Position numbers and translations under genes: made by a program. Below are positions 1 through 9,817 of a stretch of 64,000 nt of DNA, one piece after another. Under the pieces are notes generated by a model. That model worked only from the letters and a program-made list of their open reading frames with translations, searched no databases and was not told where the DNA came from. The stretch's first letter is position 1, and the number at the start of each line of letters is the position of its first letter. Where the stretch lies: positions 49,495-113,494 of the forward strand of contig NZ_JAKSYG010000200.1 in assembly GCF_022829725.1 (NCBI RefSeq). The letters run 5' to 3'. The DNA is from Methylobacterium sp. E-005. Lineage in GTDB: Bacteria; Pseudomonadota; Alphaproteobacteria; Rhizobiales; Beijerinckiaceae.

Positions 1-205
1 GATCCCGGGCGAGCCCGCGCACCGCGTCGGACGCCGCCGCGGTCTCGCGGCGCCCCCGCCACATGCCGGCATTCTCGATGACGCCCTGCGCCCCGGTGGC
101 GGCGCTCGATACCCCGCGGCCGATCTTCTGGATCGCCGCGTTCTGCTCCGCCCTGGCGGCCGCGACCCTGTAGGCCGTGTCCACGGGGTTGCGGGTCTTG
201 GCCAT
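1..205 (-). CDS. N-terminal part of an unidentified gene, cut by the window edge; possibly phage-related
   Basis: Read on the minus strand from the ATG at 205, an open frame runs off the left edge. It encodes an Ala/Arg/Gln-rich helical segment starting MAKTRNPVDTAYRVAAARA. The same frame is open for some codons upstream of this ATG (…GLKTQVEQDR). A different minus-strand frame starts at the ATG at 314 with MRIGIGAGRHTLPAAALDG, a typical-looking N-terminus, and loses sense near 250-260. Joining the two needs a one-base shift. I do not recognise the family. The general style resembles phage virion or tail-associated proteins, but that is only an impression. Confidence 0.45.
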   Translation of the reverse strand, partial: MAKTRNPVDTAYRVAAARAEQNAAIQKIGRGVSSAATGAQGVIENAGMWRGRRETAAASDAVRGLARD

Positions 206-488
206 GCGGTCCTGCTCGACCTGCGTCTTCAGGCCGACAAGCCCGAGACCGCGAGACGCCGTCCAGCGCGGCGGCCGGGAGGGTGTGGCGCCCCGCCCCG
301 ATACCGATCCTCATCCCCGTGCCTGCGCGATCGTCGTTCAAGTCATCGAGGATGACGCTTCAGCGTGAGCGGATCCTCAGGGCGCGTCCGGGGCCTTGCG
401 CTTGCTGGCGCGAACCTGTCCACTCGCACCCAACACAAAGCTCGGCACAGACACACAGAATCTGCCGGGTAATCGGGAGAGAAGCGTC

Positions 489-1541
489 ATGGTGCGTATC
501 GTGCGGACGGGTTCGTCGCGGCTGGGCCGTGTCTTTCGGGCGCCGCCGGCCGTCCTCCTGCTGGCCGGGCTGGCCCTCGTCGTCCCCACCCTCGTCGTCC
601 CTGCCCGGGCCGACGACGCCAAAGTCCGGATCAGCCGGCAGCCGGGCTTCGTCTACCTCCCCGCCGTGCTCGCCGAGCAGCACAAGCTGATCGAGAAGCA
701 CGCCAAGGCCGCGGGCCTCGGGGACGTGACGGTGGAATGGGTCAACCTGACGAGCGGTGCGGCCGGCAACGACGCCCTGCTGTCGGGCAACATCGACATC
801 GTCGACAGCGGCTCGACCAACATGCTGCTGCTCAACGACCGCACCCGGGGCGACGTGAAGGGCCTGTGCGGGGTCGGCACCACGCCGATGATGCTGCTGA
901 CCCGCAACCCGGACGTGAAGACGCTCAAGGATTTTTCCGGCAAGGACAAGATCGCCCTGCCCTCCGTGAAGGTCTCGTCCCAGGCGGTGCTGCTCCAGAT
1001 CGCCGCCAAGAAGGCGTTCGGACCCGAGAACGCGACCAAGCTCGACCCGCTCACCGTGCAGCTCGGCCACCCGGACGCGGTGGCGGCGCTGGCGAGCCCC
1101 CACAACGAGGTCAACAGCCACTTCTCGCTGCCGCCGTTCCAGCAGCGCGAGCTGCAGGACCCGGCGATCCACGTGGTGCTCAACTCCTACGAGCTGGTCG
1201 GCGAGCCGGTGAGCAACGCGATCTTCTACGCCCGGACCGGCTGGTACACCCGCAACCCCAAGCTCGCCGCCGCGATCGTGGCCGCCATCGACGAGGCCAA
1301 TGGCGAGATCGCCAAGGACCCGCTCCAGGCCGCCAAGGACTACGTGGCGGCCACCAACGACAAGACCCCGCCCGAGACCCTGGTGGCGATCATGAAGGAG
1401 CCCGGGACCAACTTCTCGACCACGCCCTACGGCATCATGCTTCAGGCCCGGCACTTCTACGCGATGAAGACCATCAAGGCCGAGCCCAAGGACTGGAAGG
1501 ATACGTTCTTCCCGATCGTCCACACCCTGCCGGGCCGGTGA
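489..1541 (+). CDS. ABC transporter substrate-binding protein, NitT/TauT type
   Basis: A periplasmic solute-binding protein of 350 residues. The ATG at 489 has GGGAGAG about 5-11 bases upstream, so I chose it over an upstream in-frame start at 396. Residues 1-41 form a classic signal peptide: a basic start, a hydrophobic stretch around AVLLLAGLALVVPTLVV, and cleavage after PARA. The mature protein begins with the family pattern VRISRQPGFVYLPAVLAEQ, followed by the NitT/TauT-like fold with GNIDIVDSGSTNMLLL. No permease or ATPase gene lies beside it, so it is an orphan and its ligand cannot be told from sequence. Nitrate, sulfonate and pyrimidine precursors are all bound within this family. Confidence 0.85.
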   Translation: MVRIVRTGSSRLGRVFRAPPAVLLLAGLALVVPTLVVPARADDAKVRISRQPGFVYLPAVLAEQHKLIEKHAKAAGLGDVTVEWVNLTSGAAGNDALLSGNIDIVDSGSTNMLLLNDRTRGDVKGLCGVGTTPMMLLTRNPDVKTLKDFSGKDKIALPSVKVSSQAVLLQIAAKKAFGPENATKLDPLTVQLGHPDAVAALASPHNEVNSHFSLPPFQQRELQDPAIHVVLNSYELVGEPVSNAIFYARTGWYTRNPKLAAAIVAAIDEANGEIAKDPLQAAKDYVAATNDKTPPETLVAIMKEPGTNFSTTPYGIMLQARHFYAMKTIKAEPKDWKDTFFPIVHTLPGR

Positions 1542-1686
1542 GGCTGCTGGGGTCGAAGCCCCGCCGGGATTCGACAGAACTCCGAAGGTCGATCCCGGCT
1601 GTCCGCGGCCGCATGTTGCAATCGAAGCAGACCCGTCTCAGATCATCTGCACTTGGCGGCAAACAGCCGACAAGCAGGGGCGGGCC

Positions 1687-2679
1687 ATGCGGCGGCGGAA
1701 CATCCTCGGTCTTGCGGCCGGTCTCATCCTGACATCGGGTCAGGCAGCCCCCTATGCTGCATCCGATCGGGTCCGCCACGTGACGGTCCTCCTGCCCGTC
1801 TCGAAGGACGACCCGAACTTCGCCGAGAACGCGCGCGTGCTGCGGAGCGCGCTGCTCAAGTACGGCTGGGTGGAGGGGAAGAACCTGACGCTGACCTTCG
1901 CCTCCGTCGGCAGCGATCCGGACGCGATCGGCCGCCGACTGCCCGAGATCCTGACGCCGGAACCGGATGTCATCATCAGCCGCTCGACCGCGGTGGCGCT
2001 CGCCCTGCATCGCCGGACGCAGCGGACGCCGGTGGTCTTCACGCAGGTGAGCGACCCCGTCGGCCAGGGCATCGTCGCCACGATGCAGAGGCCCGGGGAT
2101 ACCATGACCGGCTTCACCGTGATGGAGCCGTCCATGGGCGGGAAGTGGGTGGGGCTGCTCCGGGAGATCGTCCCGGATCTGAAGCGCATCGCCTTCCTGC
2201 AGCACAAAGCGAGCAGCCCGATCTCCACAGCCCTGGCGGATTCGATCGCGCAGGTCGGTCCGTCCCTCGGGCTGGAGACCCTGATCATGCCCCTGCACGC
2301 GCCCGCCGATCTGGAGCCGACCTTCGCGCGCCTGGCTGCCCTGGACCGGGTCGGGCTTCTCGTCTCCCCGGGGGCCTTCACCCTGGAGAACCGTGTCCTG
2401 ATCACAGCCCTGGCGGCGCGCGGGCGGATCCCGGCCCTGTACCCGTTCCGATACTTCGTGATGGCCGGCGGTCTGGCCTCCTATGGGACCGACGAGACCG
2501 TCTGGTTCCAGCTGGCCGGCGACTACGTCGACCGCATCCTGCGGGGTGCCAAGCCCGGGGACCTTCCGATCCAGGGGCCGAACCGCCTGTCCTTCGTGCT
2601 GAACGCGAAGACCGCGGACGCGCTCGGCCTCACCGTCACGCCGGCCCTCCTGGCCCGGGCCGACGAGATCATCGATTAG
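1687..2679 (+). CDS. ABC transporter substrate-binding protein (PF04392 / TrpX-like)
   Basis: A 330-residue exported binding protein. The start has a twin-arginine-like run (MRRRNILGLAAGLILTSG), then a signal cleavage region near QAAPYAA. The body shows family features: VTVLLPVSKDDPNF, a 'YGWVEGKNL' segment, an SRSTAVALALHRRTQRTPVVF strand-helix, VSDPVGQGIVATM, and a closing stretch ending AKTADALGLTVTPALLARADEIID, which is typical of PF04392. Such proteins bind small amino-acid-like or aromatic ligands. There is no permease or ATPase next to it. It follows the preceding binding-protein gene after about 145 bases on the same strand, but the two families differ. Confidence 0.82.
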   Translation: MRRRNILGLAAGLILTSGQAAPYAASDRVRHVTVLLPVSKDDPNFAENARVLRSALLKYGWVEGKNLTLTFASVGSDPDAIGRRLPEILTPEPDVIISRSTAVALALHRRTQRTPVVFTQVSDPVGQGIVATMQRPGDTMTGFTVMEPSMGGKWVGLLREIVPDLKRIAFLQHKASSPISTALADSIAQVGPSLGLETLIMPLHAPADLEPTFARLAALDRVGLLVSPGAFTLENRVLITALAARGRIPALYPFRYFVMAGGLASYGTDETVWFQLAGDYVDRILRGAKPGDLPIQGPNRLSFVLNAKTADALGLTVTPALLARADEIID

Positions 2680-3191
2680 CGCGCTCGCCGCCACGGATAC
2701 CGGTTCGGCGCAGAACGCGTCGCAAAGATTCCAGGCCGGGCACGATGGCACCGCGCTCGGGCACGGCCTGCGCACGCATCGGGGTGACCGGCCGCTTCGT
2801 CAGCGGGTCCCGGGGCCGTGGCGCGCCGCAGCCTCACGGGAGACTATCCATCCCGGTGTGCCCGCAGCGGGGTCCCGACCGGCCAGAGCGCGTCCGTATC
2901 GGTCAGGCCGTCTCAACGGGCGTTGCGGCCGGGCACGGCACTCGGCCTTTGTATTGGCGCGCCCGCGCGCCGGACCGGTGTTCATTGTGGCGAAGGGCGC
3001 TCCCGGCCAGCAGCCTTCCGGCGCATCCGGCTGCCCGGCCTCCCGAGCGCAGCACCCTTGGGGGCCAGGGGATCGGCAGTCCAGGCGGGCCCCACGACAA
3101 CCAGTGCCGTCAGTCGATCACGCTGCTGACAGTTTCGGCATTGCGCCAGACCGACCATCGGGCCCGCCACGGTCAGCGCGGGCCGGTGAGC
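2680..3191. other. Gene-free stretch with one dispersed palindromic repeat
   Basis: 512 bases between two converging genes. The first ~55 bases match the repeat family built around CCGGTTCGGCG that recurs at 17.5, 18.0 and 19.7 kb. The rest has several short open frames on both strands without ribosome sites or recognisable protein sequence. I see no gene in it. Confidence 0.5.
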
Positions 3192-4145
3192 TCATCGACT
3201 GAGCCGCAGCCCGATATTCTTGAACTTCAACACGGCCTCGTGGTGATGGACATTCAGAAACCGAGTCTCAAAACCGTTGGCATTTTCTGGAACAACGATA
3301 CGGAAACTCGCTCGTACATTCCCGGTCAGGAAGGTTGAGAATAAAATTTCCGAGCCGTCATTGATGCAAACATCGAAGCTGTAGCAAAAATCCTGCGGTG
3401 CCTCGACATCGATCAGCACATCATAGACCCCAGCGGGCATGCTGATCTTGGGGCCGTAAACGATCCAATCTTTGTCGCCCTTGAAATTGTTATGGGAATC
3501 ATAATTTCCGTTGAGGATCAGGCCTGGAAACAGGAACGGTCTCGTATCGTCGCCGGTCACATGCAGGAGTGAGCTCCAGGCCGAACCCGACAAGCCGTTG
3601 ATGACCGTGTTCGGACGATCGAAGAAGCCGCCTGTCTCGGTCCTCGTCCTGTAGATCATGGAATCGTCTTGAATAAAGCGTTGAAAATTTATTAGATCCG
3701 CTTCGTGGGGCGACACGAGATGCTGCTTGCCGAGCAGTTTGAATTCTTTGGATTGCAAAATGCTATCGATCAGAACATCGCGGGCCTCTCCCCGGCGAAG
3801 CTCATTCTCGTAATGAGTCCGCCCGGTTTTGTCCGGCATTCTCCCTAACAAGGTTACGTACAATGCGTTGATGAACATCTCCTCGGGAATCGTCTTGAGA
3901 TAGTCGCGGCTCGTATGACGCCGATTGATGATGCGCGCCGGCTTCCCCAGGAAGATCGTCCCCGGCCAGATACGTGATAAATGCTCGAACAACTTGCGGG
4001 GTGTGTGCAATTTGTATTCTTGCACTCTGCGAGCGATCCAATCTGCGCCGATCTTCGGGAAGACGTGCTGTCTGGTCCAGGAAATGTAATCGATCCCGCC
4101 ATCAAAAGATGACAGGGAGATTGACTTCAGATCATCGGTGGCCAT
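3192..4145 (-). CDS. DUF4214-type protein with C-terminal beta-sandwich, surface glycan context
   Basis: 317 residues from the ATG at 4145. Residues ~85-145 match the DUF4214 pattern: FINALYVTLLGRMPDKTGR, then the GEARDVLIDSILQSKEF helix. This domain is common in large exported or cell-surface proteins of proteobacteria and is often linked to glycosylation. The C-terminal ~120 residues are rich in alternating hydrophobic strands (PAGVYDVLIDVEA … FRIVVPENANGFETRFLNV) and look like a jelly-roll carbohydrate-binding fold. There is no signal peptide. It lies 13 bases after the end of the upstream glycosyltransferase on the same strand, so they are probably one operon. Base composition is clearly less G+C-rich than the surroundings, which suggests acquired DNA. 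Confidence 0.6.
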   Translation of the reverse strand: MATDDLKSISLSSFDGGIDYISWTRQHVFPKIGADWIARRVQEYKLHTPRKLFEHLSRIWPGTIFLGKPARIINRRHTSRDYLKTIPEEMFINALYVTLLGRMPDKTGRTHYENELRRGEARDVLIDSILQSKEFKLLGKQHLVSPHEADLINFQRFIQDDSMIYRTRTETGGFFDRPNTVINGLSGSAWSSLLHVTGDDTRPFLFPGLILNGNYDSHNNFKGDKDWIVYGPKISMPAGVYDVLIDVEAPQDFCYSFDVCINDGSEILFSTFLTGNVRASFRIVVPENANGFETRFLNVHHHEAVLKFKNIGLRLSR

Positions 4146-4158
4146 CGCCTAATCCTGT

Positions 4159-6540
4159 TCAATGATGACTGAGGACTTTTTCAAGATAAGAGTGAGGGCC
4201 TGATTTGGTTCTATCTGAAGAGGCGTCAGTCATGCGATCCAGCCTCGAGAAGTGTTTGCTCCACGTGGAAAAATCCAGATAGCTGGTCTGCTTCAGGATC
4301 GCCGTTTCCATTTTGTCAGGATCGAGGACCAACTCTTCGATAAGGTCGGCTGCGCGCGCCGCGTCCTGTGTATCGATCTGATGGCAAATGTTGGCTAGAT
4401 CTGAAAATATCGAGGAAAATGATGTGATCGTCGGTACACCACAGCTCAGTGGAATGCGGACGGCACTGCTGCCGCCTTCCGTCAGATCGGCGTAGCAAAA
4501 CAAGGCCACATTCGACTCGCGCACCGCGGAGAGAATTTCAGACATCGGCTTGAAGCCGAATTGCAGATCAATTTCCTCGCGGAGTCCCAGTTGGTCCCGC
4601 AGCATGTAGAGAAAGTTGCTATATTCGATCCTGTTTTGCGACAGTCCGTCAATTGCGGAAAACAGTTTGAGCTTGACGTCGCGATTTCTCATTTTAAGTT
4701 CGCGCGTAATTGCAAAGGCGTGTTCGAATCGTTTGTGTTCGCAACAAAACCCGAACGTGAAGAGGGAGAAATCGTGCTTCGGCTTGATGGGATGGCTTGG
4801 CTGGATCGACGTTGAGAGGGGCAGGAAATAAATGTTTTTTACATCCGACAGCCCGGTGGAAATTTTTGCCTAATCGATGCCGCTATGCACAATAATCCGA
4901 GCATAGCGGGACGTTTTTTCGATGAACTCGGACAATTGGTGGGCGTCGCCGTCGGTCGAATGAAGCTCGACCACCACGATACCTGAGCCGGATTTGAGCC
5001 CTTCGCACAATCTCGTCAGTTCCCGCCAGCTGAAAATCGCCGGGTGGTGCTGGATAATAAAGTGCGAGCCCATTTCGTTGTTGGACGTGTAGTTCACCAA
5101 CCGGTCGATGCCTTCGCCCGTTCGTTCCCACAATCGTAACACATTGCTGTCATCAGGCTTGGTTATGAGTTCCTGAGCGATGTTTTCCGAAATAATAAGG
5201 GTTGACGCCACGTCCGCCTTCTTCATGGTCGCGTAGAGATCTTCAGAATAAGCGGCGATACCGCAGCGTTGATTGAACGTGCTGATGAGGCAGATGCGCT
5301 TCTTGGAGGTCTGGTCCGTTACAGGCGGACGTTCCATCAGGAGGGTATCGATGCCCGCGATGAAATTTTGCGTCGCCCGCGTCCAAGTGAATTTTCGAAT
5401 GCGGTGATAGGCCCTGCGCTGCAGGCTCTGATCTGAGCTCTTGCACACTGTGTACGCCCTCCGGAGACCGGCCCGGAGGTCGCTGCGGCTCGCCTGCAGC
5501 CAAGCGGATCTGCCCTGCCCGATCGCCGTCTTCGAAGGCGCAAAACGGGTCGGTATCAGGATGCAGGTATCCGGTGTGCAGAACTCCCTGTTCCCGCCTG
5601 AATCGGTCGTACACACCAAGGTTCTCAGGCGCATCGCTTCAGCGGCGGGCAGGCAGAAGCCCTCCCCGTGGCTCGGAAGGAAGCAGCAATCCGCGGACGC
5701 AATCAGATCCCGGATCGCCCCAGGGGACATGTAACTGTCGTCGAAGGTAATCTTGCTGCGTTCTTCCGGTCCCAGATTTCGGACGAGTTCATAAAGCTCA
5801 TTGTCGAAACTGTAATGTGTCTTGATTGTGAGATGGACATCCTTATCGTCGCGGAATTCTTCGAAAAAGGCAGCGAGGCCCTCGCGCATGCCCTTTCTCG
5901 GCATGCCCGAGGAGACATGGACGAAGTGGACCCCACGGCTAGCGCGGGGCTTCTTTCTGTCCGCGCCGGTGCGTTCGGGTTCGATGTGTTCGACCCCGTT
6001 TCCCATGTAGTATGTTGGGCCTATGTAGCCGCTGCAGCGCAACGCATCGATTGCATATTGAGAAGTGCAGAAGATGGCGTCAAATTTCGCCAATTCCGAA
6101 GTAACCGATACCGGAAATACGCTTTCCTCCCAGGCGTAGCAATGCGCCGTCAGGATAGGGGCGAGGCGCGGACTCTCCTGAATGGGCCAATCGTTTTTCG
6201 TATGGACGTCGAAAGAAAGCGAAAGCACCTCATCGCGGTCGATGTATTTTTCCGAAAGTTCCGGATGGGACTGAAAATAAACATCCGTCTTGGGATCGGG
6301 GCCCTCGCGTTGCGTGAGATAGACATCAAAGCCCAGTCGCATCAGCGCCAGTGCAAAATGGCGATTGACCAGGGCGAGGCTGTATGTCCCGGCTACCGGA
6401 CCATCGACCAGGATTTTTCGGCTGACCGAAGGCGTGGGTTCGTCCGTGTCGAGGAGTGTTCGCAGCCTCTGTGCGGATTGCTCGACGTATCCTGCATAGG
6501 GTTTGAGTATATCTCTGAAATATGATTTATCGAACTTCAT
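4159..6540 (-). pseudogene. Two-domain glycosyltransferase (GT4-like) interrupted by an in-frame TAG
   Basis: The first part, from the ATG at 6540 to a TAG at 4870-4872, encodes a full GT-B-like domain (…HVSSGMPRKGMREG…, LPSHGEGFCLPAAEAM…) and the start of a second one (KKRICLISTFNQRCGIAAYSE). After the TAG the same frame stays open to 4159 and continues sensibly: NIYFLPLSTSI, FTFGFCCEHKRFEHAFAI, then NVALFCYADLTEGGSSAVRI. No base is gained or lost, so a single nonsense codon splits an ~793-residue protein. The upstream piece could still be made as a 556-residue protein with one intact domain. The downstream piece has a possible ATG at 4692. Alternatives are a sequencing error or suppression. 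An in-frame TTG at 6588 is a possible earlier start. Confidence 0.75.
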
Positions 6541-6957
6541 GATGGAAGTATCTGATGTGTGATTTAGGGAATTTGCGCGCCTAATCAAGGCGGATCCCGA
6601 AAGAATGCGCCCCAGCGTTCGGGGTCATTCATGCAGATTGCGCGCGCATGAGTCAGCGCTGAACCTTGGCTCGTCTTAGGAGCACGGTGAATGGGGTGAT
6701 CGGGCACGGGCGATCATTTGGCGGCAGCAACAGAGTGCTTGGCGCGGTCGCCCATGATCTGGCGGCGTTCACGTCGATGCGGTCCGACGCGTTCCTCGCC
6801 GATCAGATCCGGTGCCGCGGGAAACCGGGCGATCACCGTTGGAGGATCTCAACCGCTTCGCGGGGGGACGGCGGTGGCTGGGCCTTCGGCGGAACGCCAT
6901 GCCGCCGGGGCTGCCGCGCCCCCGTCGCCTTCGGGCTCGGCCGACGCGAGCGAACGC
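6541..6957. other. Gene-free stretch between glycosyltransferase and efflux operon
   Basis: 417 bases upstream of the minus-strand glycosyltransferase and downstream of the minus-strand efflux transporter. It should hold the promoter of the former. I could not single out a convincing -35/-10 pair. Short open frames here have no ribosome site or family resemblance. Confidence 0.4.
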
Positions 6958-8547
6958 TCAGTGCGCCTCGACGGGTCCGGCCCCGCGCTGGGGCTTCTTG
7001 AGGATCGCCACCACGGCGAGGCTCGCCACGAGGCTCGCGCCCACCAGCCAGAATCCGTCCGCGTAGGCCATCACGGTGGCCTCCCGGCGGACCTGGGCGG
7101 CCAGCATCCCGAGTGCCACGCCCTTGGCGGCGATGGGGTCGGCGATATGGGCGTGCATCCCGGCCGCCAGCGCGGCGAGCCGCTCCTGGGTGCGTGTCGC
7201 GTTGACGGTGATCGCCTCGGCCAGCACCGAGAAGTGGAAATGCTCCCGCCGGTCGATCATGGTCGACAGGAGCGCGATGCCGATCGAGCCGCCGAGGTTG
7301 CGCATCATGTTCGACAGCGCCGAGGCGTCGGCGGTGTCGCGCGGGTTCAGGCCCACGGTGGAGAGCTGCGAGAGCGGGATGGTGAACAGCGGCTGGCCGA
7401 TCGCCCGCATGATCTGCGGCAGGATCAGCTGGTCGGTGCCGACATCGTGGGTCAGGCCGACATTGATCCAGCAACTCGCGATGAAGAACAGCGTGCCGGT
7501 GACCACGAGCAGCCGCGCGTCCACGGCGCGCATGATGAACGGCATCATCGGGAACAGCAGCAGTTGCGGCAGGCCCGACCACATCACCACGGTGCCGATC
7601 TGCTCGGCGTTGTAGCCCTGGATCTGCGCGCAATAGACCGGGATGATGTAGATCGACCCGTACGAGACCGCGCCGAGCACGGTCATCAGCACGCAGGCGC
7701 CGCCGACCGAGCGGTTGGCCAGCACCCGCAGGTTGATGAAGGGCTTGGCAGCGGTCAGTTCCCGCACGATGAACCCGGCGATGCCGGCGGCCGCCAGCCA
7801 GCTCGCCTCGACGATCACGGGGGAGCCGAACCAGTCCTTGCGCTGCCCCTCCTCCAGCACGAAGGTCAGGGCCGGCAGGCCGGTCGCCATCAGGCCGATC
7901 CCGATCCAGTCACCCTTCAACAGTTCGCCCCAGCGCGCGGGGGCCTTCTCGAAGGCGCCGAGCTGGATCGCGGCCGCGATCGGACCGAAGATCAGGTTCA
8001 GGTAGAAGATGTAGTGCCAGGACAGGTTGTCGGTGAGCCAGCCGCCGACCGTGGGCCCGATTGCCGGCGCGAAGGTCGCGGTGAGCCCGAACAGCGCGAT
8101 GCCGACCGGCTGCTGACTCTTCGGCAGCCGCGTGCGCACGATGACGATCGCGGTGGGGATCAGCACGCCGCCGGTAAAGCCCTGGCCGGCGCGGAACAGG
8201 ATCATCTGGGTGAGCGACGTCGAGAGCGCGCAGGCCAGCGAGAAGGCGGTGAACAGCATCGTGTTCACCGCGAGGTAGCGGCGCAGGCCGATCACCGAGG
8301 CGAGCCAGCCGGTGAGCGGGATCACGATGATCTCGGCCATCAGATAGGCGGTCGAGATCCAGCTCCCCTCCTCGGTGGAGGCGCCGAGCGCCCCCTGGAT
8401 GTCGGCGAGCGAGGCGTTGGTGATCTGGATGTCGAGGATCGCCGTGAAGGCGCCGAGGATCGCGCCGAACACGGCGAGCCAGTCCCGGGCGCTCGCCTTT
8501 GCGGGCAAAGGCACGGCGGCCTTGGGCACGGCCGGCACGGGGCTCAT
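6958..8547 (-). CDS. emrB: MFS multidrug efflux transporter, DHA2 family (EmrB-type)
   Basis: 529 residues with about 14 hydrophobic segments. The start has the DHA2 motif-1 region (GAFTAILDIQITNASLADIQG), then STAYLMAEIIVIPLTGWLA, the loop motif around GLRRYLAVN, and motif C (GPTVGGWLTDN). It pumps toxic compounds across the inner membrane by proton antiport, with EmrA as periplasmic adaptor. It starts inside the last codons of the adaptor gene (4-base ATGA overlap), so translation is coupled. The operon is controlled by the divergent TetR gene. The exact substrate cannot be told. Confidence 0.92.
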   Translation of the reverse strand: MSPVPAVPKAAVPLPAKASARDWLAVFGAILGAFTAILDIQITNASLADIQGALGASTEEGSWISTAYLMAEIIVIPLTGWLASVIGLRRYLAVNTMLFTAFSLACALSTSLTQMILFRAGQGFTGGVLIPTAIVIVRTRLPKSQQPVGIALFGLTATFAPAIGPTVGGWLTDNLSWHYIFYLNLIFGPIAAAIQLGAFEKAPARWGELLKGDWIGIGLMATGLPALTFVLEEGQRKDWFGSPVIVEASWLAAAGIAGFIVRELTAAKPFINLRVLANRSVGGACVLMTVLGAVSYGSIYIIPVYCAQIQGYNAEQIGTVVMWSGLPQLLLFPMMPFIMRAVDARLLVVTGTLFFIASCWINVGLTHDVGTDQLILPQIMRAIGQPLFTIPLSQLSTVGLNPRDTADASALSNMMRNLGGSIGIALLSTMIDRREHFHFSVLAEAITVNATRTQERLAALAAGMHAHIADPIAAKGVALGMLAAQVRREATVMAYADGFWLVGASLVASLAVVAILKKPQRGAGPVEAH

Positions 8548-9740
8548 CGGGGCAGGGCCTCGCTGACGAGGGCCGGGGCGGGCTTCGGCCGGGCGGGGCG
8601 CACCGGCTCCACCGGATCCTGGGTGTGGACGGTCGCCTCCACCGACAGGCCGGGGCGCAGGCGGGCGACCAGCGGGTCCGCCGGATCGAGGGCGACGCGC
8701 ACGGGCACGCGCTGCACCACCTTGGTGAAGTTGCCGGTGGCGTTCTCCGGCGGCAGCAGCGCGAATTGCGAGCCCGTACCCGGCGAGAAGCTCTCGATCC
8801 GGCCCTGGAATGCGTGGTCACCGAAGGCGTCCACCGTGAAGGTGACGTGCTGGCCCTCGATCATGTGGCCGGTCTGGGTCTCCTTGAAGTTCGCCACCAG
8901 GTAGATGTCGCGGCCCATCGGCACGAGGGTCAGGAGCCCGGTGCCGGGCGCGACCACCTGGCCGACCCGCAGCGCCCGGTCGCCCGCCACGCCGTCGATC
9001 GGCGCCAGGATGGTGGTGTAGCTGAGATCGAGCTTCGCGCCCTCGACCTTGGCCTGCGCCCCCTCCAGGCTTGCCCGGGTGCTGGCTTCGAGGGCCTTCA
9101 GGCTGTCGATCTGCTTCTGGGCCGCGTCCAGTGAGGCGGCGGACTTGTCGCGGGCGGCATGGCGCTGGCGCAGGTCGGCATCCGCCTGCTGCTGGCGCTG
9201 CACCGTGCCCGAGCCGGTCTGCAGCAGGTTCTGGTAGCGGGTGTATTCCTGCTGCGAGAACGTGAGCGCGGCCTCGGCATTGGCGAGGTCGGCCCGCGCC
9301 GAGGCGACCTGCGCCTGCTGCTGGACGATCGCGGCGGCGACGCCGAGGATCTGCGCCTTGTCCTTGTCGACCTCGGCCTCGGCCTGCTTGAGCTGGACCC
9401 GGTAGGACCGGTCGTCGAGGCGGGCGATCACGGCGCCGGCCTTCACCGGCTGGTTGTCGCCGACCCTCACCTCCGCGACGATGCCGGCGATGCGTGGCGC
9501 CACCGTCACCTTGTCGGACTGGAGATAGGCGTCGTCGGTGACCTCAAGGAAGCGCCCGATCGTCCACCAGTGCCAGCCATAGGTCCCGGCCCCGCCGAGC
9601 GCGAGGAGCCCGACGAGCGGCAGGACGATGCGCGCCCGGCCGCGGCGCGGCTTCGCCCCGGGGGCCGGCGGTGCGGCGCCTGCCGTTCCACCTACGACGG
9701 GCTCGGCGCTCTTGAAGCTGTCGCTGCGACGTGCGTCCAT
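8544..9740 (-). CDS. emrA: HlyD-family membrane fusion protein (EmrA-type)
   Basis: 398 residues: a short cytoplasmic start, one transmembrane helix at about residues 37-52 (IVLPLVGLLALGGAGT), the barrel-sandwich strand VTDDAYLQSDKVTVAPRIAG typical of EmrA, a long coiled-coil hairpin (QAEAEVDKDKAQILGVAAAI … QQQADADLRQRHAARDKS), and the return strand YTTILAPIDGVAGDRALRVG. It bridges the inner-membrane pump to an outer-membrane channel, and no TolC gene is in the window. First gene of an emrA-emrB operon, divergent from a TetR gene. Confidence 0.92.
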   Translation of the reverse strand: MDARRSDSFKSAEPVVGGTAGAAPPAPGAKPRRGRARIVLPLVGLLALGGAGTYGWHWWTIGRFLEVTDDAYLQSDKVTVAPRIAGIVAEVRVGDNQPVKAGAVIARLDDRSYRVQLKQAEAEVDKDKAQILGVAAAIVQQQAQVASARADLANAEAALTFSQQEYTRYQNLLQTGSGTVQRQQQADADLRQRHAARDKSAASLDAAQKQIDSLKALEASTRASLEGAQAKVEGAKLDLSYTTILAPIDGVAGDRALRVGQVVAPGTGLLTLVPMGRDIYLVANFKETQTGHMIEGQHVTFTVDAFGDHAFQGRIESFSPGTGSQFALLPPENATGNFTKVVQRVPVRVALDPADPLVARLRPGLSVEATVHTQDPVEPVRPARPKPAPALVSEALPR

Positions 9741-9755
9741 GGTGTCTGGCCAAAA

Positions 9756-9780
9756 TCAAAACGGTACGGTATCGTTTTGA
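9756..9780. promoter_or_regulatory. Palindromic operator between emrA and tetR
   Basis: A 25-base inverted repeat. Arms TCAAAACG (9756-9763) and CGTTTTGA (9773-9780) are perfect complements around a 9-base centre containing ACGG/TATC. It lies 16 bases from the emrA start and 38 bases from the tetR start, the expected place for a self-regulating TetR repressor to block both promoters. Confidence 0.7.
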
Positions 9781-9817
9781 TAATCCGAATGGCGGTTTTG
9801 AGCAAGGAGGATCGCGC

